Shown here one piece after another: positions 34,988 through 43,347 of a stretch of DNA of 64,000 nt. A model generated the notes under the pieces. The model was not told where the DNA came from. It worked only from the letters and a program-made list of their open reading frames with translations, and did not search any database. Both the position numbers and the translations under genes were made by a program. Each line of letters starts with the position of its first letter. The first letter of the stretch is position 1. Source of the DNA: Sphingomonas endophytica (GTDB taxonomy: Bacteria; Pseudomonadota; Alphaproteobacteria; Sphingomonadales; Sphingomonadaceae); the NCBI RefSeq assembly GCF_001476895.1, contig NZ_LDTB01000001.1, forward strand, positions 62,001 to 126,000, written 5' to 3'.

Positions 34988-37297
34988 GTGACCGACCTTC
35001 GCGACGCCGTTCAGGATCCGCCGTATCTCGCCGGACTCAATCCCCCGCAGCGCGATGCTGTGCTGACCACCGAGGGGCCGGTGTTGGTGCTGGCGGGCGC
35101 AGGGACGGGCAAGACCGCCGCACTGACCGCGCGGCTGGCGCATCTGTTGTGGACGCGGCGCGCCTATCCGTCGGAGATCCTGTCCGTCACCTTCACCAAC
35201 AAGGCGGCGCGCGAGATGCGCGAGCGGGTCGGCCGTCTGGTCGGTGACGCGGTGGAGGGGATGCCGTGGCTGGGGACGTTCCATGCGATCGGCGCGAAGA
35301 TGCTGCGCCGCCATGCCGAACTGGTCGGGCTGCAGAGCAATTTCACGATCCTCGACACGGACGACCAGCTGCGACTGCTCAAGCAATTGATCGTTGCCGC
35401 GGATATCGATGAGAAGCGCTTTCCGGCGCGCTCGCTGGCCGGGTTGATCGACGAGTGGAAGAACAAGGGACTCGTCCCCGCCGACGTCGATGCCGGGGAG
35501 AGCGAGCGCTATGCCAACGGGCGCGGCGGCGAGCTGTACCAGCAATATCAGGAGCGGTTGAAGGCGGTGAACGCCTGCGACTTCGGCGACCTGCTGCTGC
35601 ATGTGCTGACGATCCTGAAGCGCGATCGCGGTGTGCTGGAGCAATATCAGCAGCGCTTCCGCTACATCATGGTGGACGAGTATCAGGACACGAATTCGGT
35701 CCAGTATCTCTGGCTGCGCTTGCTGGCGCAGGAGCGGCGCAACATCTGCTGCGTCGGTGACGACGACCAGTCGATCTATTCGTGGCGTGGCGCGCAGGTC
35801 GAGAATATCCTGAAGTTCGAGAAGGATTTTCCCGGTGCCAAGGTGATCCGGCTGGAGCAGAACTATCGCTCCACCCCGCACATTCTCGGCGCGGCGTCGG
35901 GGGTGATCGCCAACAATGGCGGGCGGCTGGGCAAGCAATTGTGGACCGAGCTGGACGCGGGCGAAAAGGTCCGCGTGCTGGGCGTCTGGGACGGGCCGGA
36001 GGAGGCGAGGCGGGTCGCCGACGAGATCGAGGCGGCGCAGCGCGGCGGGACGAGCCTCGACGATGTCGCGATCCTTGTCCGCGCGCAGCACCAGACGCGC
36101 GAGTTCGAGGACCGCTTCATCTCGATCGGGCTGCCGTACCGGATCGTCGGCGGCTTCCGCTTCTACGAGCGCGCCGAGATTCGCGATGCGCTGGCTTACC
36201 TGCGCGTCGTCAACCAGCCTGCGGACGATCTGGCTTTCGAGCGGATCGTCAACACGCCGAAGCGCGGTCTCGGCGACAAGGCGATCGCCAAGCTGCACCA
36301 GCTCGCGCGCGGGGAGGGCGTGCCGCTGTCGATCGCGGCGGCACGCATCCTCGACACCGATGAACTGACCCCGCAGGCGCGCAAGGCACTTGGCCGGTTC
36401 GTCGGCGATGTCGCGCGCTGGCGCGATATGGCGCGCGACCTACCGCACCCGGAACTGGCGCGGCAGATCCTCGACGAGAGCGGCTATACCGCGATGTATC
36501 AGGCCGAGAAATCGACCGAAGCGGCGGGACGGCTGGAGAATCTGACCGAGCTGGTGCGCGCGATGGAGGAATATGAGAGCCTCGGCGCGTTCCTCGAGCA
36601 TGTCAGCCTGGTCATGGACAATGAGGCGACGCGCGAGGACCCCAAGGTGACGATCATGACGATCCACGCCGCCAAGGGACTGGAGTTCGACACGGTTTTC
36701 CTCGCCGGTTGGGAGGAAGGGCTATTCCCGTCGCAGCGTTCGCTGGACGAAGGCGGCACGCGCTCGCTGGAGGAGGAGCGCCGGCTCGCCTATGTCGCGA
36801 TCACGCGCGCGCGGCGACGCGCGACGATCCTCCACGCCGCCAACCGCCGCATCTATGGCCAGTGGACCAGTTCGATCCCGTCGCGCTTCGTCGGTGAACT
36901 GCCACCACACCATATCGAGAGCGAGACCAGCATGTCGGGCGGCGAGAGCCTGTGGCGCGCGAACTGGTCCGAACGCGCCGACCCGTTCGCCGACGTGGCG
37001 CGCGGCACGGGACGTGGTCCGGGGTGGCAGCGCGCGGCGGGCGCGCTGGGTTCGAGGCCCGGCGGCGAATGGTCGAGCCGTACCTTCACCCGCGAACCGA
37101 CACGGATCGTCGAAAGCCGCAGTTCGGCGGTCAGCCTGGGCAACAAGGGCCGCAGCGACCTGTCGACGGGGCAGCGCGTGTTCCACCAGAAGTTCGGCTA
37201 TGGCATCATTGCGGAAATCGAGGGCAACAAGCTGGAAATCGACTTCGAACAGGCGGGCCGCAAGCGCGTGATGGACAGCTTCGTCAGCGTGGGGTGA
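34988..37297 (+). CDS. uvrD: ATP-dependent DNA helicase UvrD/PcrA
   Basis: A 769-residue superfamily 1A helicase for excision and mismatch repair. It begins TDLRDAVQDPPYLAGLNPPQRDAV with Walker A LAGAGTGKTAAL. Later motifs include VDEYQDTN, GDDDQSIYSWRGAQVENI, QNYRS, AAKGLEFDTVFLAGWEEGLFPSQRS and YVAITRAR. The C-terminal tail ends in the PcrA/UvrD Tudor-like QRVFHQKFGYGIIAEIEGN. The GTG start has no good ribosome site, and a LexA-type box directly precedes it. Confidence 0.96.
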   Translation: MTDLRDAVQDPPYLAGLNPPQRDAVLTTEGPVLVLAGAGTGKTAALTARLAHLLWTRRAYPSEILSVTFTNKAAREMRERVGRLVGDAVEGMPWLGTFHAIGAKMLRRHAELVGLQSNFTILDTDDQLRLLKQLIVAADIDEKRFPARSLAGLIDEWKNKGLVPADVDAGESERYANGRGGELYQQYQERLKAVNACDFGDLLLHVLTILKRDRGVLEQYQQRFRYIMVDEYQDTNSVQYLWLRLLAQERRNICCVGDDDQSIYSWRGAQVENILKFEKDFPGAKVIRLEQNYRSTPHILGAASGVIANNGGRLGKQLWTELDAGEKVRVLGVWDGPEEARRVADEIEAAQRGGTSLDDVAILVRAQHQTREFEDRFISIGLPYRIVGGFRFYERAEIRDALAYLRVVNQPADDLAFERIVNTPKRGLGDKAIAKLHQLARGEGVPLSIAAARILDTDELTPQARKALGRFVGDVARWRDMARDLPHPELARQILDESGYTAMYQAEKSTEAAGRLENLTELVRAMEEYESLGAFLEHVSLVMDNEATREDPKVTIMTIHAAKGLEFDTVFLAGWEEGLFPSQRSLDEGGTRSLEEERRLAYVAITRARRRATILHAANRRIYGQWTSSIPSRFVGELPPHHIESETSMSGGESLWRANWSERADPFADVARGTGRGPGWQRAAGALGSRPGGEWSSRTFTREPTRIVESRSSAVSLGNKGRSDLSTGQRVFHQKFGYGIIAEIEGNKLEIDFEQAGRKRVMDSFVSVG

Positions 37298-37347
37298 GCG
37301 GCGTTTTGTGCGCGCCGCGCGTTGACGCGCGCGAAGGAGCGCTGCCG

Positions 37348-37835
37348 ATGTCCGAAACCGCCGACAAGACCGATCCCGCGCTTTGGGAGAAGGTGCAGGA
37401 TGAGGTCACCGTCGGGGCGAAAGGCGGCGTGATGGGGCAATGGTCGGCGCGCCAGGCGCAGATGGCGGTCACCGGGTACACGGTGCGGCGATGGCTACAA
37501 GGGTGCGAGAAACGAGGATAACTCGCTCCATCGATGGGCCGGGAGGCGTGGGGTACGAAGTCCGGCAAGCGCAGCGGTGAGGCGGGCCCGCGCGATCTGC
37601 CCAAGGCGGCGCGCGCGGCGCTGTCGGATGCGGACTAGGCCCGAACCACCGCGAAGAAGCGCACGGATACCAGGAAGGGCAGCAATCCTCCGCCCAGCCG
37701 GGTGACGTGGCGAACAAGACCCGGGTCCATCGCGACCATCGCAACCGCGATCAATTCTATGCCGAGGCGAAGAAGCGCAACATTGTCGGACACTCGCGGA
37801 TGACGAAGGCCGAGCTGCTGGACGTGCTCGCTTGA
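37348..37835 (+). pseudogene. Frameshifted DUF5872-type gene
   Basis: The region decodes a single recognisable protein only if three frame changes and one stop are bridged. Frame 1 from ATG 37348: SETADKTDPALWEKVQDEV and KGGVMGQWSARQAQMAVTGY. From 37481 a second frame: GYKGARNEDNSLHRWA. From 37543 a third: EAWGTKSGKRSGEAGPRDLPKAARAALSDAD, then TAG at 37636 where the family has tyrosine, then ARTTAKKRTDTRKG. A fourth frame gives QFYAEAKKRNIVGHSRMTKAELLDVLA to TGA 37833, a Rho_N/SAP-like end. It is most likely a decayed gene. The family name is recalled from motif similarity. Confidence 0.75.
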
Positions 37836-37865
37836 TGACGACCGACGGGCTTGGGCTGAAAAGAC

Positions 37866-37887
37866 GGGGCAGCCGCGCGGCTGCCCC
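37866..37887. terminator. Perfect hairpin after the pseudogene
   Basis: GGGGCAGCC and GGCTGCCCC form a 9-bp stem around GCGC. A second hairpin, CCGGGC ... GCCCGG, follows at 37904-37924. No T-run is present. The remaining space to the MHS gene (37925-38071) holds no gene. Confidence 0.5.
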
Positions 37888-38071
37888 ATAGTTCAGGGAA
37901 TAGCCGGGCGAGGGGGCTGCCCGGTCATGCGACGTCCGCCAGGGGAGCGACGTCACCCGGCCTGTCTAGCGCGGCGACATTGCTGTCTTGTGTCGGTGCA
38001 CCACACTTTGATGGCTGAGTGGCAGAAATTCCGGCGTTGACGAACGAGGTACCGCGGTTGGAAAGGGGCGC

Positions 38072-39355
38072 ATGTCCGCATCCTCCACGATTATGGCCGG
38101 CGCCGCGTCACACCGCCGCATCCTGTTGGCCAGCCTGGTCGGCACGTCGGTCGAATTCTACGACTTCTACATCTACGCGACCGCCGCCTCGCTGGTGTTC
38201 GGGCCGTTGTTCTTCCCGGCTGGGGATCCATCCGCGCAGCTGTTGGCGGCCTATGCCAGTCTGGCGGTGGCGTTCTTTGCGCGGCCGGTGGGCGCTTGGG
38301 CGTTCGGCCATTACGGCGACCGCATCGGGCGCAAGTCGACATTGGTCGCCAGCCTGCTGCTGATGGGCGGCTCGACCCTGGCCATCGCGTTCCTGCCCAC
38401 CTATGCGCAGGCCGGCTATCTCGCCCCGGCGCTGTTGTGCGCCTTGCGCTTCGGACAGGGTTTCGGACTGGGCGGCGAGTGGGGCGGTGCTGCGTTGCTG
38501 GCGGTGGAGAATGCACCACCGGGCAAGCGTGGCCGCTATGGCATGGTCCCGCAACTGGGTGCGCCGGTCGGCTTCATCGCCGCGAACGGCCTGTTCCTGG
38601 TGCTGGGGCTGGTCATGACACCAGCGCAGTTCCTGGCGTGGGGGTGGCGCATTCCGTTCGTCCTGTCGATCGTGTTGGTGGGGCTCGGGCTCTGGGTGCG
38701 GCTCAAGATCACCGAGACACCCGCCTTCGCCCGCGTGCTGGAAGAGGGTCCGCCGCCGCAGGTGCCGATGGGCGAACTGTTGCGCGATCACTGGCGCGCC
38801 GCGCTCGGCGGAACGCTCGGGGCCGTCGCCTGCTTCGCGGTCTATTATCTCGCGACCGCCTTTACGCTGGGGTATGCGGTGACTCGGCTGGGCATCGATC
38901 GTGAGACGGTCCTGGCGATGCAGTTGGGCGCGATCCTGTTCATGGCCGCCGGTATCGTGCTATCCGGCATTTGGGCGGACCGCAGTTCCCCGCAGCATGT
39001 CCTGAAATGGGGATGCGTGGGCGCGGTCGTCGCAGGGTTCGTGCTCGCCCCCGGCCTGGGATCGGGTTCGCTGCCGCTGATGTTCGCCAGCCTTGCCTTC
39101 GCGCTGTTCGTAATGGGGTTCGTCTATGGCCCGCTGGGCGCATGGTTGCCGGGGCTGTTCCCGGCGCGGGTGCGCTACACGGGGGTCAGTCTGGCGTTCA
39201 ACATGGCGGGGATCATCGGTGGCGGGCTGACCCCCGTGGCGGCGGAAGCGCTGACGCGGCGCGGGGGATTGCCGTTGGTGGGGGGCTATCTCGCGACGAT
39301 GTCGCTGCTCAGTCTGGCGGCGTTGCTGGCGATGCGAAAGCCTATGCGCGCCTGA
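38072..39355 (+). CDS. MFS transporter, metabolite:proton symporter (MHS) type
   Basis: A 427-residue carrier with twelve hydrophobic helices. Family-specific segments: LLASLVGTSVEFYDFYIYATAASLVFGPLFFP at the N-terminus, FGHYGDRIGRKSTLV (loop 2-3 motif) and RFGQGFGLGGEWGGAALLAVENAP (helix 4-5). These place it with ShiA/YhjE/ProP-type symporters, whose substrates are organic acids or osmolytes; the substrate is not predictable. The ATG follows GGAAAGGGGC. It is convergent with rsmD, overlapping by 14 nt. Confidence 0.9.
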   Translation: MSASSTIMAGAASHRRILLASLVGTSVEFYDFYIYATAASLVFGPLFFPAGDPSAQLLAAYASLAVAFFARPVGAWAFGHYGDRIGRKSTLVASLLLMGGSTLAIAFLPTYAQAGYLAPALLCALRFGQGFGLGGEWGGAALLAVENAPPGKRGRYGMVPQLGAPVGFIAANGLFLVLGLVMTPAQFLAWGWRIPFVLSIVLVGLGLWVRLKITETPAFARVLEEGPPPQVPMGELLRDHWRAALGGTLGAVACFAVYYLATAFTLGYAVTRLGIDRETVLAMQLGAILFMAAGIVLSGIWADRSSPQHVLKWGCVGAVVAGFVLAPGLGSGSLPLMFASLAFALFVMGFVYGPLGAWLPGLFPARVRYTGVSLAFNMAGIIGGGLTPVAAEALTRRGGLPLVGGYLATMSLLSLAALLAMRKPMRA

Positions 39356-39881
39356 GCAGCATCAACCGCGCGCGACCGTGGGTACGGTCGGCGTCCACCA
39401 CGAAGCCGGATGGCGCGTCGCCCTCGCCCTTCGCCGTTTCGATCGATACCCAGGTGGCAGGACCGATCCAGCCAAGCCGCGCCAGCTTGTCTGCCGCGAC
39501 CGCGCCGGCTCCGGTGGTATAGGGCGGGTCCATCATCACGATGTCGAGAGGCGCCCGCGCCGGTCCAAGCGCCAGCACCGACGCCGCGCGCACATCGGCC
39601 CCGGTCGCGCCGAGCTTTGCGATATTGGCGCGGAGTGCGTCCAGGGCAGCCTTGTCCTGTTCGACGAACAGGCATGATGCCGCGCCACGCGACAGCGCCT
39701 CAAGACCCAAAGCGCCAGAGCCGGCGAACAGGTCGGCCACCGACAACCCCTCGAAACTGCCGACGCGGCTGGCGAGCATTGAGAACAATGCCTCACGCGT
39801 GCGATCGGCGGTCGGGCGGGTGGCGTCGCCCTTTGGCGCGACCAGCGGGCGGCCGCGCCACGTTCCGGCGATGATCCTCAC
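39342..39881 (-). CDS. rsmD: 16S rRNA (guanine-N2-)-methyltransferase RsmD
   Basis: A 179-residue SAM-dependent enzyme that methylates G966 of 16S rRNA. It begins MRIIAGTWRGRPLVAPKG, has TRPTADRTREALFSML, SAM-binding VADLFAGSGALGLEALSRGA and the catalytic DPPY (118-121). It overlaps rluB by 4 nt (ATGA), a common pairing. Confidence 0.96.
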   Translation of the reverse strand: MRIIAGTWRGRPLVAPKGDATRPTADRTREALFSMLASRVGSFEGLSVADLFAGSGALGLEALSRGAASCLFVEQDKAALDALRANIAKLGATGADVRAASVLALGPARAPLDIVMMDPPYTTGAGAVAADKLARLGWIGPATWVSIETAKGEGDAPSGFVVDADRTHGRARLMLLRRA

Positions 39882-40906
39882 TTACGCCCCCGCGGCCTGG
39901 TCGTCGCCTTGGGCTTGGGTTTGGCCCAGCCGGGTTTGCGCTTGATCTGGGCGGGACGCGTCGCCGTGGCGGGCACATCGACCACCGGCGCCGGTGGTGT
40001 CTTGGCGGGGACCGGATCCCGAACCGGTGAAGCGACGCGAGGCTGAGCCTTGGCGGAGCGGGTCGGCGGGGCAGCGCGTTGCTCCCCCAAGCGGTTCGGC
40101 GCCGGCCGTCGTACCGGGGCGCGCCGAGCGCCGCCGACGCTGACATCCTGCACCGGCTCGCGCAGCTTCGGCGCGGCCTTCAGCGTCTGGCGGAACGCGA
40201 TGAGGTCGGCGACGCGGACCTCGCCGATATCCCCGACCGGCAGATCGCCGAGTACGAACGGGCCGTAACGGGTCCGGATCAACCGGCTGACGCGCAGCCC
40301 GAGATGCTCCAGAACGCGACGCACCTCACGGTTCTTGCCCTCGCGCAAGGTCATCTCGATCCAGACGTTCGCGCCGGTCCGTCGCTCCAGGTTCGCGTCG
40401 ATCGGGCCGTAGCGGATGCCGTCGATCTCCACGCCGTGGATCAACTCCTCGAGCTGCTCCTGACTGACCTGACCGTAGGCGCGCGCGCGATAGCTGCGCT
40501 CCACCCCCGTGACGGGAAGCTCAAGCTGGCGCTTCAATCCGCCGTCGGTGGTCATCAGCAGCAGCCCCTCGGTATTGAGGTCGAGCCGCCCGACCGGCAC
40601 CAGCCGCGGAAGATCCTTCGGCAGGCGGTCGTAGATCGTCGCGCGACCGGCGGGATCGCGTTCGGCGGTCAGAACGCCGGTCGGCTTGTGGAACAGGAAC
40701 AGCCGCGTCGGCTCGGCGGCGGCGACGGGGTTTCCGTCGACCGTGACGCCATCGAGCGAGGGCAGGACGGTGGCGGCGGTGTCGAGCACCACGCCGTCCT
40801 TCGCCACACGACCCTCGACGATCATGCGTTCGACCTCGCGCCGGGACGCGACGCCGGCGCGGGCGAGCAGTTTGGCGATGCGGTGCGAGGATCGTTCGTC
40901 GGCCAT
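39878..40906 (-). CDS. rluB: 23S/16S rRNA pseudouridine synthase of the RluB/RsuA group
   Basis: A 342-residue enzyme. The N-terminal S4 domain begins HRIAKLLARAGVASRREVERMI. The catalytic domain has GRLDLNTEGLLLMTTDGGL (catalytic Asp), then the REGKNREVRRVLEHLGL motif. Residues from about 255 on form a Pro/Ala/Lys/Arg-rich tail typical of alphaproteobacterial RluB and likely unstructured. The precise target uridine (2605 in E. coli) is inferred. ATG at 40906 is the start MADERSSHRIAK. Confidence 0.92.
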   Translation of the reverse strand: MADERSSHRIAKLLARAGVASRREVERMIVEGRVAKDGVVLDTAATVLPSLDGVTVDGNPVAAAEPTRLFLFHKPTGVLTAERDPAGRATIYDRLPKDLPRLVPVGRLDLNTEGLLLMTTDGGLKRQLELPVTGVERSYRARAYGQVSQEQLEELIHGVEIDGIRYGPIDANLERRTGANVWIEMTLREGKNREVRRVLEHLGLRVSRLIRTRYGPFVLGDLPVGDIGEVRVADLIAFRQTLKAAPKLREPVQDVSVGGARRAPVRRPAPNRLGEQRAAPPTRSAKAQPRVASPVRDPVPAKTPPAPVVDVPATATRPAQIKRKPGWAKPKPKATTRPRGRK

Positions 40907-40999
40907 ATGGAAGCGCTTAGCGGATCGCGAACGAAGATGCGGGAAATAATTGCACGGTGTCGAGTTTGGAAGGCGAGGGTGGCAGCAGCGAGACGGTAC

Positions 41000-41434
41000 A
41001 TGTTGTTCGGACGGCGGGAACGAACGATCGAGAAGCTGCTGGTGGTGGAGGACGAGCCGCTTGTGGCGTTCGACACCGAGCACATGCTGAGCGAGCAGGG
41101 CTTCGATGTGGTGGCGACGGTCGACCGGGTCGCGCATGCCGTGCATCTGATTGACAATGGTGCGGCGATCGATCTGGTGCTGGCGGATGTCCGGCTGGCC
41201 GACGGGACCGGGCTGGATGTCGCACGCGCCGCCTCGGCGCGGGGGATTCCAGTGTTGTTCGTAACGGGCGCATGTCCGCCCGAGGCGAAGGATGTCGCGA
41301 TCGGTTGCTTGACCAAACCTTATACGCAGCGAGCGCTGCTGGACGCGATCGGGGCTATCGAAACGACGGTCGAAGGCAAGATGCCGCCGAAGTTGCCGGG
41401 GGGATTGCGGCTCTTCGGCGCCGCCGCCGGCTGA
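41000..41434 (+). CDS. Single-domain response regulator (receiver only)
   Basis: A 144-residue protein. The receiver residues are intact: acidic pocket Glu17/Asp18 in LLVVEDEPLVAFD, phosphoacceptor Asp63 in LVLADVRLADGTG, Thr89 in LFVTG and Lys106 in CLTKPYT. No output domain follows, only a short tail (GKMPPKLPGGLRLFG). Such receivers often act in phosphorelays or on stress pathways; no kinase is adjacent. The start is ATG 41000, though ATG 40937 in frame cannot be excluded. Divergent from rluB. Confidence 0.88.
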   Translation: MLFGRRERTIEKLLVVEDEPLVAFDTEHMLSEQGFDVVATVDRVAHAVHLIDNGAAIDLVLADVRLADGTGLDVARAASARGIPVLFVTGACPPEAKDVAIGCLTKPYTQRALLDAIGAIETTVEGKMPPKLPGGLRLFGAAAG

Positions 41435-41510
41435 TCGCCGGATCGTACAGGCTTACGCCGCGCCATTTTCACGCTAAGTCCGCCAGAAGCTTTTGAGAGG
41501 CGGAGGATTG

Positions 41511-42845
41511 ATGGCGGCGCGGGCGGATGGAAGGACATGGGTGGACGGCGTGCGTCCGTATCTTGAGCGAGGCCCGCTGGCGGCCTTCGCGCTCGGTGTC
41601 TCATCGGGCTTCCCCTATGCGATGATCGCCGCGACGCTGACGACGCGATTGGCGCAGGACGGCATCGACAAGAAAACCGTCACTGCCTTCAGCCTCGCGT
41701 TCCTCGTCTACAACATCAAGTTTCTGTGGGCCTGGGTGGTCGACGGCGTACGGCTGCCCGTGATCGGACGGCTGGGGCAGCGCGTGTCGTGGCTGATCTT
41801 CGCGGGACTGTTGGTGATCGCGGCGGTCGCCAACCTCGCGCTTGCCGATCCGCGTGCCAGCATCGCGGCGACCGCCACAGCCGCCGTACTGGTGGGGATC
41901 GCCGGATCGACGTTCGATGTGGTGATCGACGCGTATCGGATCGAGATCCTGGAACCGCGTCAACTGGGCGTCGGATCGGGCATGAGCCAATATGGCTGGC
42001 GGATCGGCTCGGCGGGGGCGGCGTCGCTCGCGCTGGTCGTCGCGGCGCGATACGGGTGGGAGGCCGCGTATCTCTCCACCGCCGCGCTCGCGCTCCCCGC
42101 GATCCTCGCCGGGTTGATCATCGGAGAGCCGCGCCGCCACCGCGAGCCGCAGCAGCGCGCCGGCCTGTCGGCGGCGGTCGCGGCGATCTGGCGCCCGTTC
42201 GTGCAATTCTTCGCGCGGCCCGGCGCCGTCGTCGTGCTGGCGTTCATCCTGATCCACAAGATCGGCGACACGCTGGGCCAGCTGGTGTTGCGGCTGCTGC
42301 TCGACGATCTGAAGTTCAGCAATGATGAGATCGCGCTCTATGATGTCGGCGTCGGCTTCTGGGCCTATCTGATCGGCATCTTCATCGGGGGGGCGCTCTA
42401 TGCCCGGCTGGGACTGAAACGATCGGTGCTGATCAGCCTGATCCTGATGGCGTTGTCGAACGCCAGCTTCGCTCTGCTGGCGGCGGCCGGGCATAGCAAC
42501 GAAGGGCTGGCCGGCGCGATGATGTTCGAGAACATCGCCTCCGGAATTGGTGGCGTGACGGTCGTCGCCTATTTCTCGGCATTGTGCGACCTGCGCTTCA
42601 CCGCCGCGCAATATGCGCTGATTTCTGCGGCGGCGAGCGTGGTCGGGCGGGTCGTGACCGGCACGACGGCGGGTGCGATCGTCGAGCGCGTCGGGTTCGT
42701 GAACTTTTATCTGCTGACGGTGGTCGTCGCACTGCCGGGTATCGCGTTGTTCTGGTGGATGAGCCGCTCCGGCCTCGTCGATCGCTCGGTGGGCAGCGCC
42801 GGAACCGAGGGGCCCGGCGATGCGCGGGACGGGGCGAGCGGTTAG
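41511..42845 (+). CDS. AmpG-like MFS permease
   Basis: A 444-residue carrier with about twelve helices. The AmpG-type features are ALGVSSGFPYAMIAATLTTRLAQDGIDKKTVTAFSL, YNIKFLWAWVVDGVRLPVIGRLGQRVSWL, VIDAYRIEIL, and HKIGDTLGQLVLRLLLDDLKFSNDEIA. AmpG imports anhydromuropeptides for peptidoglycan recycling; mltA in this window produces such products. No ampD, ampR or beta-lactamase is adjacent. GGAGG at 41502-41506 supports ATG 41511. It ends in a 4-nt overlap with the convergent next gene. Confidence 0.88.
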   Translation: MAARADGRTWVDGVRPYLERGPLAAFALGVSSGFPYAMIAATLTTRLAQDGIDKKTVTAFSLAFLVYNIKFLWAWVVDGVRLPVIGRLGQRVSWLIFAGLLVIAAVANLALADPRASIAATATAAVLVGIAGSTFDVVIDAYRIEILEPRQLGVGSGMSQYGWRIGSAGAASLALVVAARYGWEAAYLSTAALALPAILAGLIIGEPRRHREPQQRAGLSAAVAAIWRPFVQFFARPGAVVVLAFILIHKIGDTLGQLVLRLLLDDLKFSNDEIALYDVGVGFWAYLIGIFIGGALYARLGLKRSVLISLILMALSNASFALLAAAGHSNEGLAGAMMFENIASGIGGVTVVAYFSALCDLRFTAAQYALISAAASVVGRVVTGTTAGAIVERVGFVNFYLLTVVVALPGIALFWWMSRSGLVDRSVGSAGTEGPGDARDGASG

Positions 42846-43279
42846 AGGACGACCGGCCGCCCCTCGTCGGCGAAGGCGGTGGCGACCGCCGCCGCGCTGG
42901 CGAGGACGCCATCGACATGGCGCTGGCCCAGCAGATCCTGCATCAGCAGGCGCGCGCTGTCGGGTCGGATCTCGACCCGCGCGAGGATCGCGAGCAGCAC
43001 CTGCTCCGACGCGGTCATGCGCGCGCAGCAACATGGCGCGATCGAGATCGCGGCGGCGGCATGGGCCGCCATGTCCGCCATCAGCCCACGCATCAACGTC
43101 AACGGCCGACGGAACGCCTCTCCGAACATCGTAAACATCGCATGCGCCGCCCGCGCGTCGGAAAGGCCGTTCGCTCCCATTCGCCGCATGGCGAACAACA
43201 GGACGCGCGCGCTCGGGCATTCGGGCAAAGCGTGCGGAAGAACGGTGATGGTCGTGGCGGCAGCGGGAAGCTGGGTCAT
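42842..43279 (-). CDS. Conserved hypothetical protein, DUF6628-like
   Basis: A 145-residue, predominantly alpha-helical cytoplasmic protein. Distinctive segments are RVLLFAMRRMGANGLSDARAAHAMFTMFGEAFRRPL, a cysteine cluster IAPCCCARMT, and LARVEIRPDSARLLMQDLLG. I believe it belongs to a sphingomonad-restricted family (recalled as DUF6628) with no known role. It is convergent with the AmpG-like gene. Confidence 0.7.
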   Translation of the reverse strand: MTQLPAAATTITVLPHALPECPSARVLLFAMRRMGANGLSDARAAHAMFTMFGEAFRRPLTLMRGLMADMAAHAAAAISIAPCCCARMTASEQVLLAILARVEIRPDSARLLMQDLLGQRHVDGVLASAAAVATAFADEGRPVVL

Positions 43280-43347
43280 GAGCAGGCGACTCCTCTTACA
43301 CCCGCAAGGTCGCCTGTCCGCTATTGCAAGTCAATCGCATATTTCCG

